A stretch of DNA of 64,000 nt. It comes from Closterium sp. NIES-65. Taxonomy: Eukaryota; Streptophyta; Zygnematophyceae; Desmidiales; Closteriaceae. The stretch is taken from NCBI GenBank assembly GCA_948144175.1, contig CANXME010002192.1, forward strand, positions 2,294,001-2,358,000. Reading direction: 5' to 3'. This document shows, in pieces, positions 12,201 through 24,100 of the stretch. A program made the position numbers and the translations under genes. The notes under the pieces were generated by a model that worked only from the letters and a program-made list of their open reading frames with translations, was not told the DNA's origin and made no database searches. Within the stretch, counting starts at the first letter, position 1; each line of letters starts with the position of its first letter.

Positions 12201-15200
12201 GGTGAGACTGCGCTCTCAGGTACTGCGTCGTCCTCGTCCTCCCTCACTTTCACACTTGACTCCGGAGCTTCTCGCTCCTTCTTTCGAGACCGCACTACCC
12301 TTACGCCGCTCGGCCGGCCGGTTGCAGTCTCCCTTGCTGACCCCTCTGGGGGTCCTGTCCTGTCTCACTTCTCCACTGTCCTCCCGTGTCCGGCTGCCCC
12401 TTCGGGCACCCTGTCGGGTCTGTACCTTCCCTCGTTCTCTACAAACTTGGTGAGTGGAGCGGACCTGCAGGATGTGGGTGTTCACCAGTTCACTCCTGCG
12501 AGTCAGCGGGTGACCCACTGCACGGAGGCACGCACAGGCCGACACCTGGCCACGTTCTCGCGTCGGCCGGGGTCGAGTCTCTACACCCTGACCGTTGAGT
12601 CTCCTCCTGTCCCTGCGTCTGGTCAGGTGGCTGCGTCGGGTCAGGTACTTGCTGCTGCGTCCCGGTCAGGTCCTGAGTATGCCCCCTGTTCTTGTCGCCT
12701 CCTGTCTCACGAGACTCTCCTGTGGCACCACCGTCTTGGCCACCCCTCCTTGCCCCGTCTTCGGAGCATGGCTTCCCGTGTCCTTGTCTCTGGTCTTCCC
12801 CAGTCTCTCCCTCCTCTCCCCTCCGGGCCAGGACCTTCCTGTGTCCCCTGTGTCGAGGGTCGCCTCCGGGCTACTCCTCACTCCTCCCACTTCCCCCCGA
12901 CAGAGGCTCCCCTGCAGACGCTTCACATGGATGTGTGAGGCCCAGCCCCCGTCCGTGGGCAGGGTTACGAGCGCTACTTCCTGTTGGTGGTTGACGACTA
13001 CTCGCGTTACACCACAGTCCTCCCCTTGCGCAGCAAGGGTGAGGTCACTGAGGTGCTGATCAACTGGATCCGCGAGGCTCGTCTCCAGCTCAGGAAGAGC
13101 TTCGGCTCGGACTTTCCTGTTCTGCGTCTGCACTCTGACAGAGGCGGAGAGTTCTCTTCTCGCCTTCTGCGGGACTACTGTCGTGCACGGGGGATCCGCC
13201 AGACCTTCACGCTTCCGGACTCACCACAGCAAAATGGGATTGCTGAGCGCCGCATTGGCATGGTCATGGATGTCGCTCGTACGTCCATGATGCATGCGGC
13301 TGCCCCTCATTTTCTGTGGCCGTTTGCGGTGAGGTACGCGGCGCATCAGCTCAACCTTCACCCCCGGGTCTCTCGGCCTGCGATGTCCCCAGCCTTGCTG
13401 TGGACGGGGAAGGTTGGCGATGCGTCTGTGCTCCGTGTCTGGGGATCTCGGGCGTTTGTCCGCGACTTGTCTGCGGACAAGCTGTCCCCTCGTGCTGCTC
13501 CCTGTGTCTTCCTTGGCTTCCCCACTGACGCCCCAGGGTGGCAGTTTTACCACCCCTCCTCTCGTCGTGTTCTGTCCTCCCAGGACGTCACGTTCGACGA
13601 GTCAGACCCCTTCTACCGTCTCTTCCCCTACCGCACTCCTTCCCTCCCCCCTCCCCCGGACTTCCTTGTGCCGGTTCCCCCCCCGGTAGACCCCCTCCCC
13701 CCTCAGGTTCCTGCCCCCTCAGGTGTGTCCCAGGTAGACGCCGTTGACCCGGTCGAGGTTACTGGTGACTCTGGTGCTGCTGCGGGTGCTAAGCCTGGGG
13801 GTGCTGACTCTGGGGGTGCTGTGCGCGGGGGTGCTGAGCCTGGGGGTGCTACTGCTGGGGGTGCTGGGCCTGCGGGTGCTACTGCGGAGGGTGCGGAGCC
13901 TGGGGGTGCTGAGCCGGGGGGTGCTGTGCCTGGAGATGCTGGGTCTGGGGGTGCTGGGTCGGGAGCTGCTGAGCTTGGGGGTGCTGAGCTGGGAGCTGCT
14001 GAGCCTGGGGGTGCTGCGTCTGGAGCTGCTGAGCCTGGGGTTTCTCCTGCTGCTGCGTCTCGCCGGGAGCCCCTCTCTCCACAGGAGCTGCGCGAGTGGT
14101 TCGCTCGCCGCTGGAGGCGTGCTGCTGAGTCTGGAGGTGCTGCTGGAGCTGGAGCTGGAGCTTCTTTGACCGTCGTGGGTGCGGGTGCTGCCGGTCCCGG
14201 AGCTGCTGGACCTGCGGGTCCTCCTGGAGCTGGAGCTGCTACGGGCGCTGGTGCTGAGCCTACTTCTGTTGGTCCTGCCGCTGGAGGTGTGGGTGGCGCT
14301 GGTGCTGTCGCTGAGGGTGCGGGTGCTGTCCCTGCTGCGTCTGGAGCTGCCGCGCGGCCTCGGCCGTACTTCGTTCCGCTCCTGCAGCAGGTTCTTGGTC
14401 TTTCTCCTCCAGTAGAGGGTCCACCGCCTGTCCAGTCGCAGTCCCTGCTGGAGCCTTCCTCTCCACTGCCTGCTCCCTCTCCTTACACTGGTCCTACTGG
14501 AGGTCTTGCTGAGCGTCGTGAGCCTGCGACTCGTCCCGCGTCGCCTGTTCGCACTGCTCGCGCTAGTGGTCGCAGTTCGCGTCAGCGTCCTCCTCCTGTC
14601 CCTGGCACGCACCGGATGTCTCTGCGTCCGTCCACTGCTCCTCTGCGTGCCCCTTTGCCTTCTCCTCCTGAGTCCTCTCTTCCTACGCTTGCCGACCCTG
14701 AGTCGAACTCTCTTTGTGCTGCCAGTCCTACTGTTACGCGTCTGCTTGCTACTGTCGTCACTGACCCCTCTTTTGAGTCCACTGCTGCGTCTGCCCTTGT
14801 CGCTGAGCTTGTCGACTTTGCTGCTCGCTGTCGTCTCGACTACGCTGCTAGTCTTGTTGCTGGGTCTGCGTCTGACTGTCCTCCGTCCGTCGGGGGTGAG
14901 TGTGCTCTTGGCACGGACGTCCTAGAGGACAGGCAGGAGGAGTTACAGTGTCTAGCGACTGCTTCACCTCATCTCGCGTCTGTACTGCTTGCCCCTGAGG
15001 GAGACCCGGATGCACTAGACATCCCGACTCCGCGTTCTTACGCGGAGGCCGTAGAGGGTCCCTACTCCTCTCAGTGGCAGGCAGCTATGGATGCAAAGAT
15101 GGCTTCCTGGAAGTCCACAGGCACCTACGTTGACGCGGTTCCCCCTCCTGGGGCGAACATCGTCAGTGGCATGTGGATCTTCAGGGTGAAGCGGCCGCCG

Positions 15201-16117
15201 GGCTCTCCACCTGTCTTCAAGGCACGGTACGTTGCTCGTGGCTTCAGTCAGCGGCAGGGAGTTGACTACTTTCAGACCTTCTCTCCCACCCCCAAGATGA
15301 CTACTCTTCGGGTGCTGCTGCACATAGCCGCTCAGCGCGACTACGAGCTTCACTCTCTCGACTTCAGCACTGCGTTCTTGCAGGGTAGCCTGCACGAGGA
15401 GATCTGGCTTCGCCGTCCACCTGGCTTCACTGGGACTTTCCCTCCTGGCACCCAGTGGAGCCTCCGACGGCCAGTCTACGGTCTCCGCCAGGCACCGCGT
15501 GAGTGGCACGACACACTGAGGACTACACTTGCGGCTCTTGGGTTTGCTCCTTCTACTGCTGACCCGTCGCTGTTTCTTCGCACCGACACTTCCCTACCGC
15601 CGTTCTACATCCTCGTGTACGTCGACGACTTGGTCTTTGCCACAGCGGACACTGCTGGACTCGCCTACGTGAAGTCCGAGCTGCTGAAGAGACACACGTG
15701 CACAGACCTGGGTGAACTGCGCAGCTACCTTGGCTTGCAGATCACTCGGGACAGAGCACGCCGCACCATTACCTTGACTCAGTCACACATGGTGCAGCAG
15801 GTCCTTCAGCAGGTCCTTCAGCGCTGACTGACCTTGGAGAGCCGCCTCGTTCTCCTCCAGTGCTGTACGTAGACAACAAGGCCATGCTGGCCTTGTGTCG
15901 AGAGCAGCGCTTGGAGCACAGAACGAAGCACATTGCTCTCCGCTACTTCCTTGCTCGTGAGCTGCAGCAGCGTGGTCAGTTGCGACTTGCGTACGTGGCC
16001 TCTGAGGCCAACACTGCTGATGTCTTCACCAAGGCACTCGCGCCTTGTGACCATCAGCGCTTTTGCACCCAGCTGGGTCTTGTGCCTGTCTTGCCTCACT
16101 TGCTCTCCTCTTGACTT
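12200..16117 (+). CDS. C1 pol region (PR-INT-RT-RH)
   Basis: Parts in order: protease (TLDSGASRSFF, ~12255), GAG-pre-integrase (LLWHHRLGHPSLPRL, ~12715), integrase core (HSDRGGEFSS, SPQQNGIAERR, ~13130-13250), a GGAEPGG-type repetitive spacer (~13790-14050), reverse transcriptase (ARYVARGFSQRQGVDYFQTF and YILVYVDDLVFA, ~15230-15640) and RNase H (YVDNKAMLALC, RTKHIALRYF, ~15870-16114). It is a broken copy. Confidence 0.87.
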
Positions 16118-16329
16118 CACTTGTACTGTGACATATATATATATACCTGCTCTTGCTTGTCTAGTTCTATATATATATGTCTGTACTCCTGCATGCGAAC
16201 AGGCCTCTGGCCCTGCTCTTGTGCTCGGACTGTGTGGTGACGTTGTGATCCACCCTGAGCTTGTTCTGCTTTGCTTTACCTGACTGGTCTTGTGACCCCT
16301 TGGTCTCCCCCACTTTGCCTATGGGGGTG

Positions 16330-16476
16330 TGTCAGATTTATATGACATAGTTTCTGTAGGCTATAGTGGGGTAGCACATATGGGGTACAGAGTTTCTAGG
16401 GTTGTATTTGTACCCAATCTTCCATAGTCATTGCCATTCCTGTTTTCCTTGCTTCACATGTTTTCCTTGCTTCACA
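16330..16476 (+). repeat. C1 3' LTR
   Basis: This 147-bp LTR matches the 5' LTR base for base by eye, but its last 18 bases (ending CTTGCTTCACA) are duplicated in tandem. The duplication ATGAA follows at 16477-16481, after which the chromovirus integrase sequence resumes. Confidence 0.92.
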
Positions 16477-16481
16477 ATGAA

Positions 16482-19400
16482 GTCGAGGCTAACCACTTGC
16501 CAAGGCTGTTCAGGGACTGGAAGAGGCTGTAGTAATCCTGCTTTCTTCTGTTTGCTGCTCTTCATCCGTTGGCATGTGTCGCACGAGGTGACGAATTTTT
16601 GTACGTCATCCGCCATGTGGGGCCAATAATAATGCTTCGCAATACCGGCAAGCGTCTTGTTACTACCGAAGTGGCCCGCGTAGAGAACATCATGATATTC
16701 TTCGAGCAGTAACTGGCGTAAGGGAGGGTAATTAGGTACCCATATTTTTGTGGAGCCCTTGCGGTATGCGATGTCTTGATCCCAATGTAGAAGATGACGC
16801 TTTTCTGCTACAGAGACTTCGGGGTCGATGGTGTATCCATGCATGAAGAGTCCCTTCAAAAGTGGGTTCATGCCATCGATTTGTAAGGCGGCAACGTGTG
16901 CAGGGCGACTCAGTGCGTCTGCCTTGTTCTTGTGCCCCGGCTTATACACGATGTCGTAATGGAAGTGGGATTCGAGAAAGTCAATCCACCGGACCTGCCG
17001 CCTGGAGAGTGTTGGTTGGGTCTTCAGGTACTTGAGGCTGCAGTGGTCGGTGTAGACAGTCGTTTTTCTTCCTTCGAGATAACACCTCCATGCCTTAAAT
17101 GCGTTGACGATGGCGAGGGCCTCTTTGTCATGGATGGGGTAATTGAGTTCTGCCCCGTGAAGTTTTTTACTGAGGTATGCAATGGGTTGCAGTCCCTTCC
17201 CTTGATCCTGCATGAGTACTGCGCCCACTGCTTGATCGCTAGCATCGGCCTCGATGACATAGTCAAGTTCAGTGTCTGGCAGGATAAGAACAGGTGCGGA
17301 CGTGAGTGCGGTTTTAAGTTGTTCCACGGCTTCCTGGTGCTTCGCCTCCCATTGATATGGTGTATTCTTCTTCAACAGGTTCGTTAATGGTGCGGCAATC
17401 TTGGCGTATTTCGGTACGAACCGGTTGTAGTAGTTGGTGAATCCAAGGAACTGTTGTAACTCCTTCACGTTCTCAGGGGTCTTCCACGTTCGCACTGCTT
17501 CGATCTTCTTAGGATCCACGTGAACTCCTTGAGCGCTCACCATATGTCCAAGGAACTGGACTTTTTTCAACGCAAATTCGCTCTTGGATAGTTTCACGTA
17601 GAAGCGTTCTCGTCGAAGAATTTCAAACACCCGTCGTAGATGCTCAACGTGCTGCTTCATATCTTTCGAGTAGATCAGGATATCGTCCAAATATACCACC
17701 ACGCACTCGTCCAGAAGGGGCCGAAGGATGTGGTTCATTTCTGCCTGAAATGTGGCTGGTGCGTTAGTGAGTCCGAATGGCATCACGAGATACTCGTATG
17801 ACCCGTACCGAGTTCGAAAAGCGGTTTTGTGGATAGAGTTGTCCGCCATACGAATTTGCCAGTATCCCGATCTGAGGTCGAGCTTGGAGAATACCGTAGC
17901 ACCGCGAAGTTGATCGAGTAAGTCGTCGATCCGTGGTATCGGGTATTTATTTTTTACAGTCTGCTTGTTCAAGGCTCGGTAGTCGATGCACATTCGCAGA
18001 CTTCCGTCTGGCTTCGGAGTGAAGAGAACTGGAGCTCTGTACGGCGAAGTCGAAGGTCGAATCAGCCCTTTCTCCAGGAGATACTCTATTTGTTTTTTCA
18101 TATCGGCAAGCTCTGTCGGGCTCAGCCGGTATGGTGCTCGAAATGTTGGCTTGGACCCCGGCTCTTCTACGATCTCGTGTTGATGTGTCCGGTATGGCGG
18201 TAGTTGATCAGGTAAATCGTCGGGGAGAACGTCCTGGAACTCTTCAAGAATTTTCTTGACTGCTGGAGGAAGTTCCTGGGTCTGCTTCTCTCCGTTGTCT
18301 GCCTCGTTTACTATCGCCATGAATCCCGCCGTGGTCCGTTTGACGTCCTTTTCAAAGCGTGCGAGTGTCTCGACTGGAATATTTCCCGTGTCGTCCCATT
18401 TGGGAAGGCTGATTTTCCTCCCGTTGTTGTTGATGTTGGCCGTCTGGTCAACCCAGTTGATCTCGGGGTTGAGCTTTTTAAGAAAGTCTCTCCCGAAGAT
18501 TATGTCGAGTCCTTTGATATTTGTGACGGGGAGAGCAGGCTTCCATCGAAGGGGTCCAATCTGGAGTAGCAACCGTGTTTCCCCGTAGATAGGTAGCTTA
18601 CTGCCATCCACCATCGTTGCAGAGAAGCTCGAGGACTTGATGTCACCTCCGAGTCGATCGATTGCCTTTTTGTCATAGACGCTGTGCGACGCCCCGCTGT
18701 CCACGAGTGCTTGGAGGCGCTGTCCGTTGCAGATCACCTCGAGCAGGAGTGGTGAGCGTTGCTCGGAGTACCCAAAAATAGTCTCATTGATAGGATTATA
18801 GGGTACATCCCAATATTCAGTACACACCGTGGTTCCACTGCTTTCTTCTGGACAACTAGCTGGCCTGGGCTGCGTGGAGAAAGGCTCTTCTCCAACGCCA
18901 GGAGTAGAGGTAGTAACCGTACAAGTTGACCCTGAGGGGGTGGATCCGGTCGACGCCTGCAATCCACTGGATGCATCCTGGAGGGGTTTTCGGAGTTTCT
19001 GCAGCTTCTTTTGAACTCCCAGCTGCCTCTTCAGCTGCTTCAGCTCCATAGACTTCTTCCCTGGGGAGTGGAGAGTCGTCTTGGGCTGGTTCCGGGAGAG
19101 GACGTTGACGCCGTGAAAAGGTCTACTCCTTTCCACACTCCTTAATTTTTTCCCCAGCTCCGTAGGCACCGGTACCACTTCTTTAATTGTTTGCTTCCTC
19201 TGGAGTTCTTCCCGGAATTTGTTTATGGCTCCGGACCCGCGAAAATCGCCAGTCTTCATTAAAGCATCTTTGAAAGATAACTTTAACGAATTCTGTTTTT
19301 TTCCGGGGTCGAATTGGAGAGTTCCCGTCTTGGTCGAGTCTGTTTTCGCGGAGGTTTTCTTTTCCTCGGCGAATTCCTCTGACAAATTTCGGTCAAGGGG

Positions 19401-19520
19401 CTTGGGATTTCGCCCTTGATTCTCCAAATCTCGCGCCCAATGCTGTCCTTCAATTTCGATTCGGTCCAGATTGCGCTGACGCTTTCGGATCTGTTTTTTC
19501 TCGCCAGCACGATCCGCAAT
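16482..19520 (-). CDS. G2 protease, RT, RNase H and integrase zinc-finger region
   Basis: This is the better preserved pol of the tandem chromovirus. It has protease ([12 protein letters not shown]), reverse transcriptase ([23 protein letters not shown]), RNase H ([12 protein letters not shown]) and the start of integrase with its HHCC finger (CDTCQRMK), up to the point where C1 sits. The element as a whole is broken. Confidence 0.88.
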
Positions 19521-20491
19521 CACTGGCGAGATCCGTTTTTTGACTTTTTGTCTTTAGTTTCGCCACTCCCACGAGCTCGGAATGCCGCACGTGCTGATTT
19601 CATGTGAAAACAGTCGACAATGCGATGTCCGTTTCCGCCGCAAAATTCGCAAAGTGTTTTGTTTTTTGCAGGACGTGAACTCGCGTCGAATTTGTCGACT
19701 TCCATGGGGTCGGCGAACGTGGTTGAAGCCGAGCGATCCCCTTGTCGTGATCCGACGACGTGGGGTCGTCGTGTCCCGGAGTTGACCAAGTCAAAACGCT
19801 CCGCGGCCGATACGATTTCGCTGTAGCTGCTGCAATTCGCTGCTGCAACCTAGCGCCGAATGTCGGTTTTCAGCCCCGCGATGTAGGACTGAATTTTTTC
19901 GCCCTCGGTAATGTCGGGAATGCGATTATAAAATTCCTCCATCTGCTGCGTGTATTGCGCGACACTCCCGTATTGCCTATGGTGATGTAATTTTTCGCGC
20001 GCAATATAAGTGGAATTAATCGGCTCAAAACGTTTGAGAAGGTCTGCCCGGAACTGCTGCCACGTGGCTTCGCCCTGGAAAATGCTACTGTTGCTTCCGA
20101 GCCACTCGAGAGCTGGACCGCGCATCAACGTTGTCGCGAGACAAATTTTCTCGCCGTCGTACTCCGTCGTCGTCCATCCGATCGCCGCGAAAAAAATTTC
20201 CATCGTCGCGAGCCACCGCCTGACGTCGGATTTTCGATCGCTAGGGTCGAACGATTCCGGCGAGCGAAGTTTCGGAACCTCGAACTGACGCTGCGACTGC
20301 TGCGAAGTCGTCGAAGCAGGAATGTTCATGGTCGAGAGGAGCCGCGTAACGCGCTGCAGTTCGTTTCGCATCTGCTCGTTCTCCAATCGCGACCGTTCAG
20401 TCGTCGCTCGCATCTCCGCTTCCATCTTGGCGATTTGCGCGAAGAGCTGCTGCGTAACGTCGTTGGTCGCCGGCGAACCCATCCTGTTCAA
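19520..20491 (-). CDS. G2 gag region
   Basis: The gag starts [20 protein letters not shown], followed by a helical N-terminus, the Retrotrans_gag segment ([32 protein letters not shown]) and a CCHC knuckle ([14 protein letters not shown]). The ATG lies about 155 bp inside the 5' LTR. It is a fossil copy, nearly identical to the G1 gag. Confidence 0.83.
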
Positions 20492-20646
20492 AAACCACGC
20501 GAGGGGGTTAATTCGAAAAGCGCGGAACTGGTACTTACCAGAAATCGGCGTCGAATTGGTCGCCCCCGGCGGTTTTTCGAGGCGATTTTTTCCGCGACCG
20601 CTGCTTAGCGGAGAGTTGTCGAGTGAGAACGGCTCTGATTACCAAG

Positions 20647-20830
20647 TGTCACAGGATTGAATTCTCAATCGAAACTTGTCACTAAAACTGAATACAAGGC
20701 CTATTTATACTCAGAAAGTACAAGGATAAACGAGATAAAACGAACCTTCGGGAACACACCCTTCCCGATACTACAATCACAAGTGCGCATAAGCACGCAA
20801 GGCTATTGGCACTTGGGATTACGCCCAGAT
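20647..20830 (-). repeat. Chromovirus right LTR, part 1 (interrupted by C2)
   Basis: The first 184 bp of the right-hand (5') LTR of G2. It stops at CAGAT, which is repeated on the far side of C2. The primer-binding region next to it reads TTGGTAATCAGAGCC on the minus strand. Confidence 0.92.
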
Positions 20831-20962
20831 TGTGAGAATAAGCGAACAGGAATGAATGAACTAGCAGTGAAATGAGTACAAGTAGGAAACCCTAGAATTG
20901 TGTACCCCCTATAGGCTAACCCACTGTAGCCTACACAAGCAGAACATATATAATGTTTGACA
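20831..20962 (-). repeat. C2 3' LTR (left)
   Basis: This 132-bp LTR runs TGTGAGAATAAGCG to AATGTTTGACA. It is followed by the purine-tract complement CACCCCCATAGG and appears identical to the right LTR. Confidence 0.92.
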
Positions 20963-21168
20963 CACCCCCATAGGCAAAGTGGGGGAGAACAAGGGGTCAC
21001 AAGACCAGTCAAGCAAAGCAAAGCAAGCTCAGGGTGGATCACAAAGTCACCACACAGTCCGAGCACAAGAGCAGGGCCAGAGGCCAGTTCACATGCAGGA
21101 GTACTTACATATATATAAAACTAGACAAGCAAGAGCAGGTATATATATATGTCACAGTACAAGTGAAG

Positions 21169-24100
21169 TCAAGAGGAGAGCAAGTGAGGCAAGACAGGCA
21201 CAAGACCCAGCTGGGTGCAAAAGCGCTGATGGTCACAAGGCGCAAGTGCCTTGGTGAACACATCAGCAGTGTTGGCCTCAGAGGCCACGTACGCAAGTCG
21301 CAACTGACCACGCTGCTGCAGCTCACGAGCAAGGAAGTAGCGGAGAGCAATGTGCTTCGTTCTGTGCTCCAAGCGCTGCTCTCGACACAAGGCCAGCATG
21401 GCCTTGTTGTCTACGTACAGCACTGGAGGAGAACGAGGTGGCTCTCCAAGGTCAGTCAGCAGGTAGGTGAGCCAGCGAAGCTCCTGTGCAGCCATGGCCC
21501 CGGCGTAGATCTCAGCCTCACAACTGGAGCCGAGAACCGAAGACGAGCGAGTAGACCGCCACGAGACAGAGCCGGAACCAAGGCTGAAGGTGTAACCCTG
21601 TGAAGACCGCTGCGTAGCCTGGTCGTCAGCCCAAGAAGCGTCCGCGTGGCCGGTAAGGACCACTGGACTCCGCCCTCCAAGCACTAGCCCCATGCCCGAC
21701 GTACTGCACAGGTAGCGCAATACCCTCTTCGCTGCAGTCATGTGCTCTGGTCTGTGTCTCCCAGGAGCAACATAGCGTGCAAGAATGCTCAGAGGGTATG
21801 CAAGGTCAGGTCGTGTGCAGGTCATCAGGTACATGAGGCAGCCAACAAGCTCTGCATACGGACCACTCGACTCTACGGACTCATCCGAAGGCAGAGCTGA
21901 GAGTGAGTGGCGAGTAGGCAGAGGAGTGGCCTGAGGCGAGGAGTACGTGAAGCCAAAGCGCTGAAGGACCTGCTGCACCATGTGTGACTGAGTCAAGGTA
22001 ATGGTGCGGCGTGCTCTGTCCCGAGTGATCTGCAAGCCAAGGTAGCTGCGCAGTTCACCCAGGTCTGTGCACGTGTGTCTCTTCAGCAGTTCGGACTTCA
22101 CGTAGGCGAGTCCAGCAGTGTCCGCTGTGGCAAAGACCAAGTCGTCGACGTACACGAGGATGTAGAACGGCGGCAGTGAAGTGTCGGTGCGCAGAAACAG
22201 CGACGGGTCAGCAGTAGAAGGAGCAAACCCAAGAGCCGCAAGCGTAGTCCTCAGTGTGTCGTGCCACTCACGCGGTGCCTGGCGGAGACCGTAGACTGGC
22301 CGTCGGAGGCTCCACTGGGTGCCAGGAGGGAAAGTCCCAGTGAAGCCAGGTGGACGGCGCAGCCAGATCTCCTCGTGCAGGCTACCCTGCAGGAACGCAG
22401 TGCTGAAGTCAAGAGAGTGAAGCTCGTAGTCGCGCTGAGCGGCTATGTGCAGCAGCACCCGAAGAGTGGTCATCTTCGGGGTGGGAGAGAAGGTCTGAAA
22501 GTAGTCAACTCCCTGCCGCTGACTGAAGCCACGAGCAACGTACCGTGCCTTGAAGACAGGTGGAGAGCCCGGCGGCCGCTTCACCCTGAAGATCCACATG
22601 CCACTGACGATGTTCGCCCCAGGAGGGGGAACTGCGTCAACGTAGGTGCCTGTGGACTTCCAGGAAGCCATCTCTGCATCCATAGCTGCCTGCCACTGAG
22701 AGGAGTAGGGACCCTCTACGGCCTCCGCGTAAGAACGCGGAGTCGGGATGTCTAGTGCATCCGGGTCTCCCTCAGGGGCAAGCAGTACAGACGCGAGATG
22801 AGGTGAAGCAGCCGCTAGACACTGTAACTCCTCCTGCCTGTCCTCTAGGACGTCCGTGCCAAGAGCACACTCACCCCCGACGGACGGAGGACAGACAGAC
22901 GCAGACTCAGCAACAAGACTAGCAGCGTAGTCGAGACGACAGCGAGCAGCAAAGTCAACGAGCTCAGCGACTAGAGCAGACGCAGCAGTGGACTCAAAAG
23001 AGGGGTCAGTGACGACAGTAGCAAGCAGACGCGTGACAGTAGGACTGGCAGCGCGAAGAGAGTCCGACTCAGGGTCGGCAAGCGCAGGAAGAGAGGACTC
23101 AGGAGGAGAAGGCAAAGGGGCACGCAGAGGAGCAGTGGACGGACGCAGAGACATCCGGTGCGTGCCAGGGACAGGAGGAGGACGCTGACGCGAACCGCGA
23201 CCACTAGCGCGAGCAGCACGAACCGGCGACGCGGGACGAGACGCAGGCTCACGACGCTCAGCAAGACCTCCAGTAGGACCAGTGTAAGGAGAGGGAGCAG
23301 GCAGAGGAGAGGAAGGCTCCAACAGTGACTGCGACTGGACAGGCTGTGGACACTCTACCGAAGGAGAAAGACCAAGAACCTGCTGTAGGAGCGGAACGAA
23401 GTACGGCCGAGGCCGCGCGGCAGCTCCAGACTCAGCAGGGAGAGCACCAGCACCCTCAGCGACAGCACCAGCGCCACCAACACCTCCAGCGGCAGGACCT
23501 CCAGCAGCACCAGCAGCAGAACCACCGCCAGGACAGACAGCAGTAGTCTCAGCACCAACACCCTCAGCAGCTCCAGCTCCAGAAGGACCCGCAGGCCCAG
23601 CAGCTCCGGGACCGGCAGCACCAGCACCCTCGACGGTCGACGAAGCTCCAGCTCCAGCAGCACTCCTCCAACGGCGAGCAAACCACTCGCGCAGCTCCTG
23701 TGGAGAGAGGGGCTCCCGGCGAGACGCAGCAGCAGGAGAAACCCCAGGCTCAGCAGCTCCAGACTCAGCACCCCCAGGCACAGCAGCTCCAGACGTAGCA
23801 CCCCCAGGCTCAGCAGCTCCAGACTCAGCACCTCCAGGCTCAGCAGCTCCAGACTCAGCACCCCCAGACTCAGTAGCTCCAGCTCCAGTAGGACTCGCAG
23901 GCCCATGCAGCTCCGGGACCGGCAGCACCCTCAGCAAGCGAAGAAGCTCCAGCTCCAGCAGCACGCCTCCAGCGGCGAGCAAACCACTCGCTGCAGCTCC
24001 TATGGAGAGAGCGGCTCCCGCCCAGCAAGTCGCAGGCCCCGCACCTCCAGGCTCAGCACCCCCAGGCTCAGCAGCTCCTGACGTAGCACCCCCCGGCTCA

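Larger units (their letters stand above)
9449..16476 (+). mobile_element. Ty1/copia element C1, inserted in G2 integrase
   Basis: A plus-strand copia element flanked by the 5-bp duplication ATGAA (9444-9448 and 16477-16481). The matching uninterrupted site is seen in G1 near 3800. It has an initiator-Met-type primer-binding site TGGTATAGAGC at 9578, a GC-rich repetitive leader, gag, and pol in the copia order protease-integrase-reverse transcriptase-RNase H. A G-rich purine tract precedes the 3' LTR. The two LTRs match except for an 18-bp tandem duplication at the end of the right one, so the insertion is recent. The coding part is broken at roughly three or four places. Confidence 0.93.
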
